A DNA stretch of 64,000 nt from Pseudomonas sp. CFBP13508 (GTDB lineage Bacteria; Pseudomonadota; Gammaproteobacteria; Pseudomonadales; Pseudomonadaceae), in assembly GCF_005233515.1 (NCBI RefSeq), contig NZ_QFZZ01000009.1, forward strand, positions 1-64,000, read 5' to 3'. A program made the position numbers and the translations under genes. Below, in pieces: positions 53,455 to 64,000 of the stretch (its first letter is position 1; each line of letters opens with the position of its first letter). Below the pieces are notes generated by a model. It saw only the letters and a program-made list of their open reading frames with translations, did no database searches and was not told the DNA's origin.

Positions 53455-54231
53455 TCACTGCTCGTAGATCATCTTCTTGGTCATGCCGCCATCGACGACA
53501 AATTCCTGGCCGGTGACAAACCCGGCATTCCTCGACAGCAACCACGCCACCATTGCCGCCACGTCCTCGACAGTCCCTACCCTGCCCGCCGGATGCTGAG
53601 CATGATCGGCATCGGCCAAAGGTTCGGCGCGACGCACCGAGGGATCACGGGCATCAATCCAGCCAGGACTGACTGCGTTCACGCGGATTTCCGGTCCAAG
53701 GCTGATTGCCAGCGCATGGGTCAGCGCCAACAGCCCGCCCTTGCTCGCCGCATACGCCTCGGAGTCCGCCTCCGACTGTCGCGCGCGGGTCGAGGCCAGA
53801 TTGACGATCGAACCGTTGTGCGCACGCAGATACGGCGCACAGTGCTTGGCCAGTAACATCGGCCCGCTCAGATTCACCGCCAGCACCCGATTCCAATACG
53901 CCAGATCGAGGCTTTCCAGGGTGATGTTGTGCGGATCGGCCACCGCCGCGTTGCAGACCAGCGCATCAAGACGACCAAACTGCCCCAATACCTCGGCCAC
54001 GCCCAGCGCGACCTGGTTTTCGTCGGCGACGTCCATGGCGATGAACCAGGCGTTCTCGCCGAGCACCTTCGCCACTTTCGAACCACGCACCCGATCAAGA
54101 TCGGTCAGCACCACCTGCCAGCCTTCGCTGATCAGCCAGGCGGCAATTCCAAGGCCGATACCGCGCGCAGCCCCGGTGACCAGCGCCACGCGGCCATGGG
54201 TATTGGCCGCCGGTGTGGACAACTCGATCAC
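53455..54231 (-). CDS. Short-chain dehydrogenase/reductase
   Basis: 258 residues. Classical SDR: cofactor motif VTGAARGIGLGIAAWL, NAAVADP, catalytic Tyr and Lys in YAASKGGLLALTHAL. The C-terminal FVTGQEFVVDGGMTKKM is typical of fabG-like enzymes. Overlaps metZ by 4 bases. NAD(P)-dependent, substrate unknown; the position after metZ is a familiar Pseudomonas arrangement. Confidence 0.9.
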   Translation of the reverse strand: MIELSTPAANTHGRVALVTGAARGIGLGIAAWLISEGWQVVLTDLDRVRGSKVAKVLGENAWFIAMDVADENQVALGVAEVLGQFGRLDALVCNAAVADPHNITLESLDLAYWNRVLAVNLSGPMLLAKHCAPYLRAHNGSIVNLASTRARQSEADSEAYAASKGGLLALTHALAISLGPEIRVNAVSPGWIDARDPSVRRAEPLADADHAQHPAGRVGTVEDVAAMVAWLLSRNAGFVTGQEFVVDGGMTKKMIYEQ

Positions 54232-55439
54232 AATGCCGCCAGACCGCGCGCCAGATCAGCTTGCAGGTCAGCCACATCTTCCAGACCGACCGCAACGCGG
54301 ATCAGACTGTCACGAATGCCTGCCGCTTCACGCTCCTGTGGCGCCAGACGGCCGTGGGAGGTGGTGCTTGGATGGGTGATAGTGGTTTTGCTGTCGCCAA
54401 GGTTGGCGGTGATCGAAATCAACCGCGTGGCATCGATAAAGCGCCAGGCGCCTTCTTTGCCGCCCTTGACCTCGAAGCTCACCACCGCACCGAAGCCCTT
54501 CTGCTGGCGCTGAGCCAACTCGTGCTGCGGATGGCTCTTCAGACCGGCGTAATGGACCTTCTCGATGCCGTCCTGCTGCTCCAGCCATTCGGCCAGCGCC
54601 TGAGCGTTGGCGCAATGCGCTTTCATGCGCAGGTTGAGGGTCTCGAGGCCTTTGAGGAAGATCCACGCGTTGAACGGGCTGAGGGTCGGCCCGGCGGTCC
54701 GCAGGAAACCCACCACTTCTTTCATCTGCTCACCGCGACCGGCGACAACGCCGCCCATGCAGCGGCCCTGACCGTCGATGAACTTGGTCGCGGAGTGCAC
54801 GACAATGTCTGCGCCGAGCTTCAGCGGCTGCTGCAACGCCGGGGTGCAGAAGCAGTTGTCGACCACCAGTTGCGCGCCCTTGGCATGAGCGATTTCTGCC
54901 AGCGCAGCGATATCCACCAGCTCGGCCAACGGATTGGACGGCGATTCGACAAAAAGCAGTTTGGTGTTGGATTTGATTGCCGCATCCCAGGCCGACAGAT
55001 CGGCCAGCGGGACGTAATCGACTTCGACACCGAAGCGCTTGAAATACTTCTCGAACAGGCTGATGGTCGAGCCGAACACGCTGCGCGATACCAGTACATG
55101 ATCGCCAGCACTGCACAGGCTCATCACCACCGCCATGATCGCGGCCATGCCGGTGGCCGTGGCGACGGCCTGCTCGGCGCCTTCCAGCGCGGCGATGCGC
55201 TCTTCAAACGCACGCACGGTCGGGTTGGTATAACGCGAATAGACGTTGCCCGGCACTTCGCCGGCAAAGCGCGCCGCAGCATCGGCAGCGGTGCGGAACA
55301 CGTAACTGGAGGTGAAGAACATCGGATCACCGTGTTCGCCTTCCGGCGTGCGGTGCTGACCGGCACGGACGGCCAGGGTATCGAACGCTACGCCTTCGAG
55401 GTCGCTGTCCAGCCGACCGGCATCCCATTCCTGACTCAT
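54228..55439 (-). CDS. metZ: O-succinylhomoserine sulfhydrylase
   Basis: 403 residues from ATG 55439, behind AAGGAG. PLP enzyme of the Cys/Met metabolism family: ATATGMAAIMAVVMSLCSAG, and the Schiff-base Lys in HSATKFIDGQGRCMGG. Converts O-succinylhomoserine plus sulphide to homocysteine, the direct sulphurylation route of Pseudomonas methionine synthesis. Follows purF. Confidence 0.95.
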   Translation of the reverse strand: MSQEWDAGRLDSDLEGVAFDTLAVRAGQHRTPEGEHGDPMFFTSSYVFRTAADAAARFAGEVPGNVYSRYTNPTVRAFEERIAALEGAEQAVATATGMAAIMAVVMSLCSAGDHVLVSRSVFGSTISLFEKYFKRFGVEVDYVPLADLSAWDAAIKSNTKLLFVESPSNPLAELVDIAALAEIAHAKGAQLVVDNCFCTPALQQPLKLGADIVVHSATKFIDGQGRCMGGVVAGRGEQMKEVVGFLRTAGPTLSPFNAWIFLKGLETLNLRMKAHCANAQALAEWLEQQDGIEKVHYAGLKSHPQHELAQRQQKGFGAVVSFEVKGGKEGAWRFIDATRLISITANLGDSKTTITHPSTTSHGRLAPQEREAAGIRDSLIRVAVGLEDVADLQADLARGLAAL

Positions 55440-55479
55440 GCTGTCTCTCCTTTGTTCACGAACAATAAATATCAGATAC

Positions 55480-55502
55480 AAAACCGGCCCCTCAGGGCCG
55501 GT
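55480..55502 (-). terminator. Terminator between purF and metZ
   Basis: ACCGGCCC, four-base loop, GGGCCGGT, then TTTTGTAT on the minus strand. Could separate purF from metZ. Confidence 0.8.
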
Positions 55503-55508
55503 GGAAAC

Positions 55509-57014
55509 TCAGTTGTTGTACAGATCGATGATCGCACTGACTGCCTGGGTCTTGACCTTCGAGGCATCGTTGCGCGCCTGTTCGATCTTGTTCAGGTAAG
55601 CCTCGTCGACGTCACCAGTCACGTACTTGCCGTCGAACACCGCGCAATCGAAGTGCTCGATCTTGATCTTGCCGCCACCGACCGCTTCGATCAAGTCAGG
55701 CAGGTCCTGATAGATCAGCCAGTCAGCGCCGATCAGGTCGGCCACGTCCTGGGTCGAACGGTTGTGCGCGATCAGTTCGTGAGCGCTCGGCATATCGATA
55801 CCGTAGACGTTCGGGAAGCGCACCGCAGGTGCCGCCGAGCAGAAGTAGACGTTTTTCGCGCCGGCTTCGCGGGCCATCTGGATGATCTGCTTGCAAGTGG
55901 TGCCGCGCACGATCGAGTCATCGACCAGCATCACGTTCTTGCCACGGAATTCCAGCTCGATGGCATTGAGCTTCTGGCGTACCGACTTCTTGCGCGCCGC
56001 CTGGCCCGGCATGATGAAGGTGCGACCGATGTAGCGGTTCTTGACGAAGCCTTCGCGGAATTTCACACCCAGGTGATTGGCCAGCTCCAGCGCGGCAGTA
56101 CGGCTGGTGTCCGGAATAGGGATGACCACGTCGATGTCGTGCTCAGGGCGCTCGCGCAGGATCTTTTCGGCAAGCTTCTCGCCCATGCGCAGACGTGCCT
56201 TGTACACCGACACGCCGTCGATGATCGAGTCCGGACGCGCCAGGTAGACGTGTTCGAAAATGCACGGGGTCAGCGACGGGTTGGTTGCGCACTGACGGGT
56301 GTGCAGCTTGCCATCTTCGGTGATGTACACCGCTTCGCCTGGCGCGAGATCGCGGATCAGGGTGAAACCGAGCACGTCCAGGGAAACGCTTTCCGAGGCG
56401 ATCATGTACTCGACGCCTTCGTCAGTGTGACGCTGGCCGAACACGATCGGGCGAATGCCGTGCGGGTCGCGGAAACCAACGATGCCGTAACCGGTGACCA
56501 TCGCCACAACGGCGTAACCACCCACGCAGCGGTTGTGCACGTCGGTCACGGCGGCGAACACGTCTTCTTCGGTCGGCTGCAGCTTGCCGCGCTGGGCCAG
56601 CTCGTGGGCGAACACGTTGAGCAGCACTTCCGAGTCGGAACTGGTGTTGACGTGACGCAGATCGGATTCGTAGATCTCTTTGGCCAACTGTTCAACGTTG
56701 GTCAGGTTACCGTTGTGCGCCAAGGTGATGCCGTACGGCGAGTTGACGTAGAACGGCTGGGCTTCGGCCGACGTCGAGCTGCCGGCAGTCGGGTAACGGA
56801 CGTGGCCGATACCCATGTGGCCGACCAGACGCTGCATGTGACGCTGCTGGAACACATCACGCACCAGGCCGTTATCCTTGCGCAGGAACAACCGGCCATC
56901 ATGGCTGGTCACGATACCGGCAGCGTCCTGGCCGCGGTGCTGGAGCACGGTTAGCGCGTCATACAGCGCCTGATTGACGTTCGACTTACCGACGATACCG
57001 ACGATGCCACACAT
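55509..57014 (-). CDS. purF: Amidophosphoribosyltransferase
   Basis: 501 residues from ATG 57014. The N-terminal nucleophile Cys (MCGIVGIVGKSNVNQ) after Met removal is the glutaminase. PRPP-binding motif VMLVDDSIVRGTT in the C-terminal half. Makes phosphoribosylamine, the first purine step. Downstream of cvpA. Confidence 0.97.
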   Translation of the reverse strand: MCGIVGIVGKSNVNQALYDALTVLQHRGQDAAGIVTSHDGRLFLRKDNGLVRDVFQQRHMQRLVGHMGIGHVRYPTAGSSTSAEAQPFYVNSPYGITLAHNGNLTNVEQLAKEIYESDLRHVNTSSDSEVLLNVFAHELAQRGKLQPTEEDVFAAVTDVHNRCVGGYAVVAMVTGYGIVGFRDPHGIRPIVFGQRHTDEGVEYMIASESVSLDVLGFTLIRDLAPGEAVYITEDGKLHTRQCATNPSLTPCIFEHVYLARPDSIIDGVSVYKARLRMGEKLAEKILRERPEHDIDVVIPIPDTSRTAALELANHLGVKFREGFVKNRYIGRTFIMPGQAARKKSVRQKLNAIELEFRGKNVMLVDDSIVRGTTCKQIIQMAREAGAKNVYFCSAAPAVRFPNVYGIDMPSAHELIAHNRSTQDVADLIGADWLIYQDLPDLIEAVGGGKIKIEHFDCAVFDGKYVTGDVDEAYLNKIEQARNDASKVKTQAVSAIIDLYNN

Positions 57015-57055
57015 GCGACGCAACCCCTACTTAATGGATCTGAACTGAACAGCAC

Positions 57056-57616
57056 TCACTGAGGCGTTTTCGCCGTCGGCAAGAGCTGCTCCTTGAACGG
57101 AATCTCAGCGGGTACGCTGATTCCGCTGGCAAGCCACTGACTGCTCCACCCGAGTATCAGGTTTTTGGACCAGTCGGCGACCAATAGAAACTTGGGCACG
57201 AGCTGTGATTCTTTCCACCACCCGTCCTGCTGTACCGGCCCCAGGCTCAACAGCCCGACCGCCACGACCACCAGCAACACGCCACGCGCTGCGCCGAAGG
57301 CCATGCCGAGGAATCGATCGGTCCCGGACAACCCGGTGACGCGAACCAACTCGCCGATAAGATAATTGATCATTGCGCCCACGATCAGTGTGGCGACAAA
57401 CATGATGGCACAGCCCGCGATCACGCGAGCCGATGGGGTTTCGATGTATCCGGCGAGGTACTCGGACAGTGAGCCACCAAACATCCAGGCAACCGCTCCT
57501 GCGATGATCCAGGTCAGCAGCGATAACGCTTCCTTTACGAAGCCGCGGCTCAGACTGATCAATGCGGAGATGGCGATGATTGCAACGATCGCCCAGTCAA
57601 CCCAGGTAAATGGCAC
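57056..57616 (-). CDS. cvpA: CvpA family membrane protein
   Basis: 186 residues, four hydrophobic segments (VDWAIVAIIAISALISLSRG first). Typical CvpA segment GFVKEALSLLTWIIAGAVAW. Needed for colicin V export in E. coli; in many genomes it precedes purF as here (41 bases). Confidence 0.95.
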   Translation of the reverse strand: MPFTWVDWAIVAIIAISALISLSRGFVKEALSLLTWIIAGAVAWMFGGSLSEYLAGYIETPSARVIAGCAIMFVATLIVGAMINYLIGELVRVTGLSGTDRFLGMAFGAARGVLLVVVAVGLLSLGPVQQDGWWKESQLVPKFLLVADWSKNLILGWSSQWLASGISVPAEIPFKEQLLPTAKTPQ

Positions 57617-57714
57617 AGTGCAGCCTACAGACGGATAAGGCGGCGCATTTTAGCAGAGCGCATGGCTGTCGGTAAGCTGCGATTGTCAGTGCTTTTCAAT
57701 CGAGGTGATAGATT

Positions 57715-58377
57715 TCAGCCACGTTCAGGCTGAAAACGGACAACGAAGCCCTTGAGGTTCTGTTGACGGCTCAGCAGATCACGCAGACGATCGGCCTCGG
57801 CACGCTCGATCAGCGGACCGACGAACACCCGGTTCTTGCCATCGGCCGAACGAATGTAGGCGTTATAACCCTGGCTGCGCAGGTTCTTCTGCAGGCTTTC
57901 GGCGCTGGCGCGGCTCGACAGACTGGCCAGTTGCACCGACCAGCTCACCGACAGACCGTTGGCATCGACGCGGCTCTGCGTGGTGTCAGGCTTGCTGGTT
58001 GTGGAGGCGATTGGCTGAGCCGGCGCCGGAATCGGCTTGGCCACCGGTGGCGGCGTTGCCGGGCGGGCAATCTGCGCCGGGATGGTCGGTGCCGGGGCGG
58101 CCGGAGCAGCAGCCGGAGCAGCAGGCACCGCTTCTTCAGCGACCTCTGCGTCCGTTGGCACAGGCTCTTGCGGCAAAGCCTGGGGCTCAGGCACGGCGAC
58201 CGGGTCCATTTGCACTTGCGGCATGGCCGAAGGCTGAGGCGCAGCCGGGGCCTCGACGGCCACCTGACGCTGCTCGTCCTGACGGGAAAACAGCATCGGC
58301 AGGAAGATCACCGCCAGCGCCACCAGTACCAGCGCGCCAACCATGCGCTGCTTGTACGCTTTATCCAGCAAAGCCAT
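57715..58377 (-). CDS. SPOR domain protein, DedD-like
   Basis: 220 residues from ATG 58377. One membrane segment (QRMVGALVLVALAVIFLPML), a long Pro/Ala linker (APAAPAPTIPAQIARPATPP), and a C-terminal SPOR domain (VQLASLSSRASAESLQKNLR, NRVFVGPLIERAEADRLRDL). Binds septal peptidoglycan. Its start overlaps folC by 17 bases. Order folC-dedD-cvpA-purF matches enterobacteria. Confidence 0.93.
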   Translation of the reverse strand: MALLDKAYKQRMVGALVLVALAVIFLPMLFSRQDEQRQVAVEAPAAPQPSAMPQVQMDPVAVPEPQALPQEPVPTDAEVAEEAVPAAPAAAPAAPAPTIPAQIARPATPPPVAKPIPAPAQPIASTTSKPDTTQSRVDANGLSVSWSVQLASLSSRASAESLQKNLRSQGYNAYIRSADGKNRVFVGPLIERAEADRLRDLLSRQQNLKGFVVRFQPERG

Positions 58378-59664
58378 TTGCCGCTTCCTCCGTGGAGCGC
58401 CGGGCCAGCCATTCAAGGGCCTCGGCGACACAATAAAATGATCCGAACAAGAGAATCTCGTCGTCGCTGGTACCTACAGCACACTGCCCTTCCAGAGCCG
58501 CCGCAACGCTGGCATAGGACGTAACCGAAGCACCAAGGTTCTGCAGCGCTGCCTCAAGCTCAGTTACGGGACGCGCACGCGGCGAATCCAGCGGCGCGAC
58601 AGCCCAATGCGCGACACTAGCATTCAATTCGCCAACAACACCATCGAGATCCTTGTCCGCCAGCAACCCGAACACCGCCAGACGCTTGCCAACCGGCGGC
58701 CGCGCAGCCAGACGTCGCGCGAGATATTCAGCGGCATGCGGATTGTGACCAACATCCAGCAACAGGTTCAGGCGCTTGCCGTTCCATTCGAACGAACGAC
58801 GATCGAGGCGCCCGACCACGCGCGTCGCCTGCAACGCAGGTACGATCTGTTCGGCATTCCACGGCAAACCGGTCAGCAGATAGGCTTGCAGCGCCAGCGC
58901 GGCGTTTTCCATCGGCAGATCGAGCAGCGGCAGGTCGCGCAATTCGACCGATTGGCCTTGGACATCGGTGCCGCGCCATTGCCAGTGTTGGTCAGTGATG
59001 CCGAGATCGAAATCGCGTCCACGCAGGAAGAACGGGCAAGCCAGTTCACGCGCCTTGTCGAGCAGTGGTTGCGGAGGGTTCAGATCGCCACACAAGGCCG
59101 GTTTGCCCTGACGGAAAATTCCAGCCTTCTCGTAGGCTACGGATTCGCGGGTATCGCCCAGATAATCGGCGTGATCGACGCCAATGCTGGTGACCAGCGC
59201 GATGTCGGCATCGACCACATTGACCGTGTCCAGACGCCCGCCCAGACCCACTTCAAGCACTACAGCGTCAAGTGCAGACTGCTGAAACAGCCAGAACGCC
59301 GCCAGGGTGCCCATTTCGAAGTAAGTCAGGGAAGTCTCGCCGCGGCCCGCCTCGACCGCAGCAAAGGCTTCGCACAGCTGGGCGTCAGTGGCTTCGACGC
59401 CATTGAGTTGCACCCGCTCGTTGTAACGCAGCAGGTGCGGAGAATTGTAGACACCAACGCTCAGGCCCTGCGCACGCAGCAAAGAAGCCACGAACGCGCA
59501 GGTCGAACCCTTGCCGTTGGTGCCGGTGACCGTGATCACCCGAGGCGCCGGCTGGCCCAGCCCCATGCGGGACGCTACCTGTTGCGAACGCTCCAGGCCC
59601 ATGTCGATGGCCGACGGATGCAACTGCTCGAGGTAGGCGAGCCATTCACCAAGGGTGCGCTGGG

Positions 59665-59668
<4 letters not shown>
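58361..59668 (-). CDS. folC: Folylpolyglutamate/dihydrofolate synthase
   Basis: 435 residues. ATP site VTGTNGKGSTCAFVASLL, then SPHLLRYNERVQLNG and the DVGHNPHAAEYLARRL motif of the Mur-ligase fold. Adds glutamates to folates and makes dihydrofolate from dihydropteroate. Overlaps accD by 4 bases. Confidence 0.96.
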
Positions 59669-60585
<917 letters not shown>

Positions 60586-60784
60586 GCTTTCTTTCTCCAG
60601 TACCGGCGGCCCGAACGCTCTGGTTCGCAGCCCCGCGTATGCCCTTGAGCTAAATTCATGTGTGTGGCGATGGTTGCCGAACAGTCGCGGTCAGCGCGAA
60701 ACATGACCTGCGTACGATTCAGCAACCCTCAGCCGCGCCTGCTTTGTGCAAGTGCATTGATGGACGGCGGCAGACTGCCAGCCG

Positions 60785-61417
60785 TCACATCGACGATGTA
60801 TTGCCGCGCACCGCGTTGATGAATGCGCGAATCTTGTGGTGATCCTTGATGCCTTTGCTCGCTTCTACCCCGCCGCTGACATCCACCGCGTAGGGCTTGA
60901 CCCGCGCTACCGCGTCGGCAACGTTCTGCGGCGTCAGGCCGCCTGCCAGAATCAGCGGCTTGCTCAAGTGTTGCGGAATCAGTGACCAGTCAAACGCCTC
61001 GCCGGTTCCGCCGGGCACCCCTTCGACATAAGTGTCGAGCAGTACGCCACTGGCGCCGGGAAAGGCATCGCAGGCGGCGGCAATATCATCGCCAGCCTTG
61101 ACCCGCAACGCTTTGATGTACGGACGATGCCAGCCTTCGCATTCCTCCGCGCTTTCGTCGCCATGAAATTGCAGCAGATCCAGCGGCACCGCATCGAGGA
61201 TTTCTCCCAGCTCGCAACGACTGGCATTGACGAACAGCCCCACGGTGGTGACAAACGGCGGCAGCGCCTTGATGATCGCCCGCGCCTGCTGCACGTTCAC
61301 CGCTCGCGGGCTCTTGGCGTAAAACACCAGACCGATCGCATCGGCACCGGCTTCAACGGCGGCCAGCGCATCTTCGATGCGGGTAATGCCGCAGATCTTG
61401 CTGCGAACGGCTGACAT
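60785..61417 (-). CDS. trpF: Phosphoribosylanthranilate isomerase
   Basis: 210 residues, (beta/alpha)8 barrel. Catalytic Cys in SKICGITRIEDAL, Asp in YAVDVSGGVEASKGIKD. Third tryptophan pathway step. Follows truA by 64 bases, as in other Pseudomonas. Confidence 0.96.
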   Translation of the reverse strand: MSAVRSKICGITRIEDALAAVEAGADAIGLVFYAKSPRAVNVQQARAIIKALPPFVTTVGLFVNASRCELGEILDAVPLDLLQFHGDESAEECEGWHRPYIKALRVKAGDDIAAACDAFPGASGVLLDTYVEGVPGGTGEAFDWSLIPQHLSKPLILAGGLTPQNVADAVARVKPYAVDVSGGVEASKGIKDHHKIRAFINAVRGNTSSM

Positions 61418-61481
61418 GTCAGGAAAACCTCAAGGCAAAATCCGAAAACGTCCCGGATGGTAACAAAAGCGTTCGAGGGCG

Positions 61482-62372
61482 TCAGCCGTCAAGTTCGGAG
61501 AAACCCGTAAGGAAATGTGGCCCGATAAAGCGTTCGGGTAACGGGAATTCGTCGTGGTACTCAACCTGTACCAGATAGAGCCCATATGGATGCGCCGTCA
61601 CCCCGCCGGAGCGACGCTCGCGACTCTCCAGCACTTCTTTCATCCACTCCACCGGGCGCTCCCCGGCACCGATGGTCATCAGCACACCGGCAATATTGCG
61701 CACCATGTGATGCAGGAAGGCATTGGCCCGAATGTCGAGCACGATCATCTTGCCGTGACGGGTCACGCGCAGGTGATGCATCTTTTTGATCGGCGACTTG
61801 GCCTGGCACTGACCAGCCCGGAACGCGCTGAAGTCGTGGGTACCGATCAGGTACTGCGCGGCCTCGGCCATGCGCTCGGCGTCGAGCGGGCGGTGATTCC
61901 AGGTGATTTCTTCATTGAGGTGCGCCGGGCGAATCTGATCGTTGTAGATCACATAGCGATAACGCCGGGCGATGGCCTTGAAGCGCGCATGAAAATGCGC
62001 CGGCATGACCCTGGCCCAACTGACGCTGATGTCGTGGGGCAGATTGATGTTGGCGCCCATGACCCAGGCTTTCAGCGAGCGATCAACCTGGGTGTCGAAG
62101 TGCACCACTTGGCCGCAGGCATGCACGCCGGCGTCGGTACGCCCGGCGCATTGCAGGGAAACCGGTGAATTGGCGACTTTCGACAGGGCTTTTTCAAGCT
62201 CTTCCTGCACCGTCGCCACACCGGTCAACTGACGCTGCCAGCCGCTGTAGCGCGAGCCTTTGTACTCAACGCCCAGTGCGACGCGGTAAAAGCCGTCGGG
62301 CGCCATTTCGGCGACCGGGTTATCTATGTTTGCCAAGGTGGGACAGCCTGCTGATTTTGCAAAGGCGGGCAT
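61482..62372 (-). CDS. truA: tRNA pseudouridine synthase A
   Basis: 296 residues from ATG 62372; ATG 62306 (274 residues, MAPDGFYRVALGVEYKG) is also possible and no ribosome site decides. Catalytic Asp in CAGRTDAGVHACGQVVHFDT; the C-terminal HHMVRNIAGVLMTIGAGERP is family-specific. Modifies U38-40 of tRNA anticodon arms. Confidence 0.95.
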   Translation of the reverse strand: MPAFAKSAGCPTLANIDNPVAEMAPDGFYRVALGVEYKGSRYSGWQRQLTGVATVQEELEKALSKVANSPVSLQCAGRTDAGVHACGQVVHFDTQVDRSLKAWVMGANINLPHDISVSWARVMPAHFHARFKAIARRYRYVIYNDQIRPAHLNEEITWNHRPLDAERMAEAAQYLIGTHDFSAFRAGQCQAKSPIKKMHHLRVTRHGKMIVLDIRANAFLHHMVRNIAGVLMTIGAGERPVEWMKEVLESRERRSGGVTAHPYGLYLVQVEYHDEFPLPERFIGPHFLTGFSELDG

Positions 62373-62425
62373 TATAAGGCGGTGGGCCGGGGATGCCAGA
62401 GTTCTCTATCGGCAGTACCGCCGCC

Positions 62426-62490
62426 TTCGCGAGCAGGCTCGCTCCCACATTTGCAATGCATCCCCCTGTGGGAGCGAGCCTGCTCGCGAA
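62426..62490. repeat. REPIN between truA and fimV
   Basis: Inverted REP cores 62426-62448 and 62468-62490 of the same family as the 1-915 array, 19 bases apart. Confidence 0.93.
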
Positions 62491-62525
62491 AGCAATCGAT
62501 CAGACACCGCCGAATCCGGCACCAA

Positions 62526-62556
62526 CAAAAACGGCAGCCCCACCGGGCTGCCGCTT
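62526..62556 (-). terminator. Terminator after fimV
   Basis: CGGCAGCCC, four-base loop, GGGCTGCCG, then TTTTTGTT on the minus strand. Confidence 0.88.
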
Positions 62557-62573
62557 GTTGTTTACCGCTGAAC

Positions 62574-64000
62574 TTACGCCAGGTTGGAAAGCATTTCCTT
62601 GGCCTCGCCCCGCTGCTTCTCGTCACCCTCGGTCAACACTTCGTTGAGGATGTCACGGGCACCGTCGGCGTCGCCCATGTCGATGTAGGCCTGGGCCAGA
62701 TCGAGCTTGGTCGCTGCTTCGTCAGTGCCGGCGAGGAAGTCGAAATCGTCTTCGCCCAAATCATCACCCAACGCTGCGTCCGCTTCGGTGAAGCTCGGTT
62801 CGGCCATGCTTTGCGACAGGCGATCCAGCTCGGCATTGACGTCGTCCAGCTCGGCCGAGAAGGCATCCGGCTCAGCAGCCGGGTTGCTGTCCATTTCGTC
62901 CGCCAGCGACAGGTCGAAATCGGCTGGCAATTCCAGATCGTCCTGCGGCACGTCGGCGACTACCGGCGTCTCGACCGGCGGCAGATCTTTCACGCCGTCG
63001 TCCAGATCCAGCAGGAAGTCATCTTCAGCCAACGTGGCCGGCGATGGTTCGGCGCCGAGATCCATATCCAGATCGAAGTCCGATAGATCGTCGAGATTGT
63101 CTTTCATCTCGGTCTGTTCCTGCAGCACCGAGGCGAAACTCAGATCGTCTTCAGCCGGAAATGCGTCGAGCTCGACCGGCGCTTCTGGCTCGACCGCTGG
63201 CGCAGGATCGACCGGGGTGATGTTGTCGAGATCGTCCAGGCTCAAATCGAAGGCTGTGTCCAGATCGTCAGTGGCTGGCTCCGGCGCTGCCGGCTCGTCC
63301 TGCAACAGTTCCTTGACGTACTGTGCGTCCAGCTCGGCAGCGACGGCGGCAGCCGCCAGCCCACCGGCAGCAACCACGGCCATGGCCGGGAAGCGGCTTT
63401 TCAGTGCTTCGACCTTGGCGAAGTTATCGCCATTAGCCACCAGTTGACGCTCCTGCGCGACGAACGCATCGCGGTCGCCCTGCTGGCCGTAGACTTCCAT
63501 CAACTTCAGGCGCAGATCGCTGCGTTCCGGCTCAAGGCTCACGCCCTCTTCCAGCAGCGCGGCGGCTTGATTGAGGCGACCGGCATTGATGTGCGATTGC
63601 GCTTTGTCGAGCACGTCATCCGATCGCTCGCCGGCCGGGGCCACCAGAGGTGCGGCAATCGGCGCAGCCATCACCACCGGAGTGACGACCGGTGCAGGGG
63701 CTGGTGCAGGTGCCGGAGCTGGCGTATTGAGTTTGACGCTGGCTGCCGGGGTTTCCAGACCAGAGAAGCTGCTTTCCGGCAGTTCCTGCTCAGCGGAGAA
63801 TTCTTGCTCTTCAGCCAGAGCGCGGGCCATGCGCAGATGCTTTTCGGCTTCCTGCTGGGCTTTGCGACGACGCGCCAACAGCAACAACAGAAGCAGCAGA
63901 ACCACCGCACCGCCGCCGATCAGGCCGAGCAGGATCGGATTGGTCAGCAGTTCATTGAAGGCTTTGTCGTCATCGGCGGCAGCAGGCGTGGTTTCGACCA
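62574..64000 (-). CDS. fimV: FimV family protein, 3' part (5' end outside window)
   Basis: At least 475 residues, starting outside the window. It contains one membrane segment (LLGLIGGGAVVLLLLLLLLA), a Lys/Arg-rich stop, a Pro/Ala linker, TPR-like helices (LNQAAALLEEGVSLEPERSD), a long acidic region and the C-terminal FimV domain (KLDLAQAYIDMGDADGARDI). FimV is an inner-membrane hub for twitching motility and cAMP signalling; it lies upstream of truA in Pseudomonas. Confidence 0.93.
   Translation of the reverse strand, partial: VETTPAAADDDKAFNELLTNPILLGLIGGGAVVLLLLLLLLARRRKAQQEAEKHLRMARALAEEQEFSAEQELPESSFSGLETPAASVKLNTPAPAPAPAPAPVVTPVVMAAPIAAPLVAPAGERSDDVLDKAQSHINAGRLNQAAALLEEGVSLEPERSDLRLKLMEVYGQQGDRDAFVAQERQLVANGDNFAKVEALKSRFPAMAVVAAGGLAAAAVAAELDAQYVKELLQDEPAAPEPATDDLDTAFDLSLDDLDNITPVDPAPAVEPEAPVELDAFPAEDDLSFASVLQEQTEMKDNLDDLSDFDLDMDLGAEPSPATLAEDDFLLDLDDGVKDLPPVETPVVADVPQDDLELPADFDLSLADEMDSNPAAEPDAFSAELDDVNAELDRLSQSMAEPSFTEADAALGDDLGEDDFDFLAGTDEAATKLDLAQAYIDMGDADGARDILNEVLTEGDEKQRGEAKEMLSNLA

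Noticed and set aside
54213..56954. 913-residue plus-strand open frame
   Set aside because: Antisense to metZ and purF, both recognised. No domain recognised in it.

Overview
This window looks like a chromosomal segment of a Pseudomonas, most probably of the P. fluorescens group. Three things point there: the gene order thrS-infC-rpmI-rplT-pheS-pheT-ihfA-merR-tRNA-Pro and the order truA-trpF-accD-folC-SPOR-cvpA-purF-metZ next to a FimV-type gene; GC-rich coding DNA with Pseudomonas-type proteins (RsmE-type CsrA, DUF1654, ANR-type site); and many REP/REPIN palindromes of the kinds scattered through fluorescent pseudomonads. The assignment rests on recognition, not on a search.

Layout. 1-915: seven exact 134-bp tandem units, each carrying two inverted REP palindromes. 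945-16.1 kb: an accessory and regulatory stretch with LysR, AraC and GlxA-type regulators, a secreted metallo-beta-lactamase-fold protein, two convergent paralogous winged-helix/ATPase regulators (one with a REPIN inserted in frame), pirin, an MFS exporter with its divergent LysR gene, a PIG3-type quinone oxidoreductase and an alpha/beta hydrolase. 16.3-17.3 kb: small envelope proteins. 17.5-21.7 kb: the RNA repair locus rtcB-rtcA with divergent rtcR and a textbook sigma-54 promoter before rtcB. 22-30 kb: the translation and IHF cluster, all on the minus strand. 30.4-32.4 kb: small periplasmic proteins and a cold-shock protein. 32.4-39.5 kb: a complete ribose operon, rbsBACRKD plus an exported nucleoside hydrolase, with a readable sigma-70 promoter and a LacI-type operator. 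39.6-45.2 kb: periplasmic glutaminase/asparaginase with an ANR-type box, endonuclease I, a SPOR protein, RsmE, a truncated DUF2214 gene and a possible unannotated small RNA. 45.4-52.4 kb: a PuuB-like oxidase and an exported three-subunit molybdenum dehydrogenase with XdhC. 52.9-53.3 kb: three tRNAs (Asp, Asp, Val). 53.5-64 kb: a core biosynthetic cluster ending in a FimV-type gene that runs out of the window.

How genes work together. RtcR, a CARF plus sigma-54 activator, should switch on rtcBA through the promoter at 19936-19951. The exported nucleoside hydrolase probably releases ribose in the periplasm for RbsBAC import and RbsDK phosphorylation, under RbsR. The Mo subunit, 2Fe-2S subunit, three-haem cytochrome c and XdhC form one compact transcription unit that would pass electrons from an unknown substrate to the respiratory chain.

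I found no CRISPR array, prophage or intact transposase. The strongest unexplained items are the perfect 134-bp REPIN tandem array, the REPIN inside a coding region, a coding-like remnant between rtcB and rtcA, and a structured minus-strand RNA candidate near 44.1 kb.
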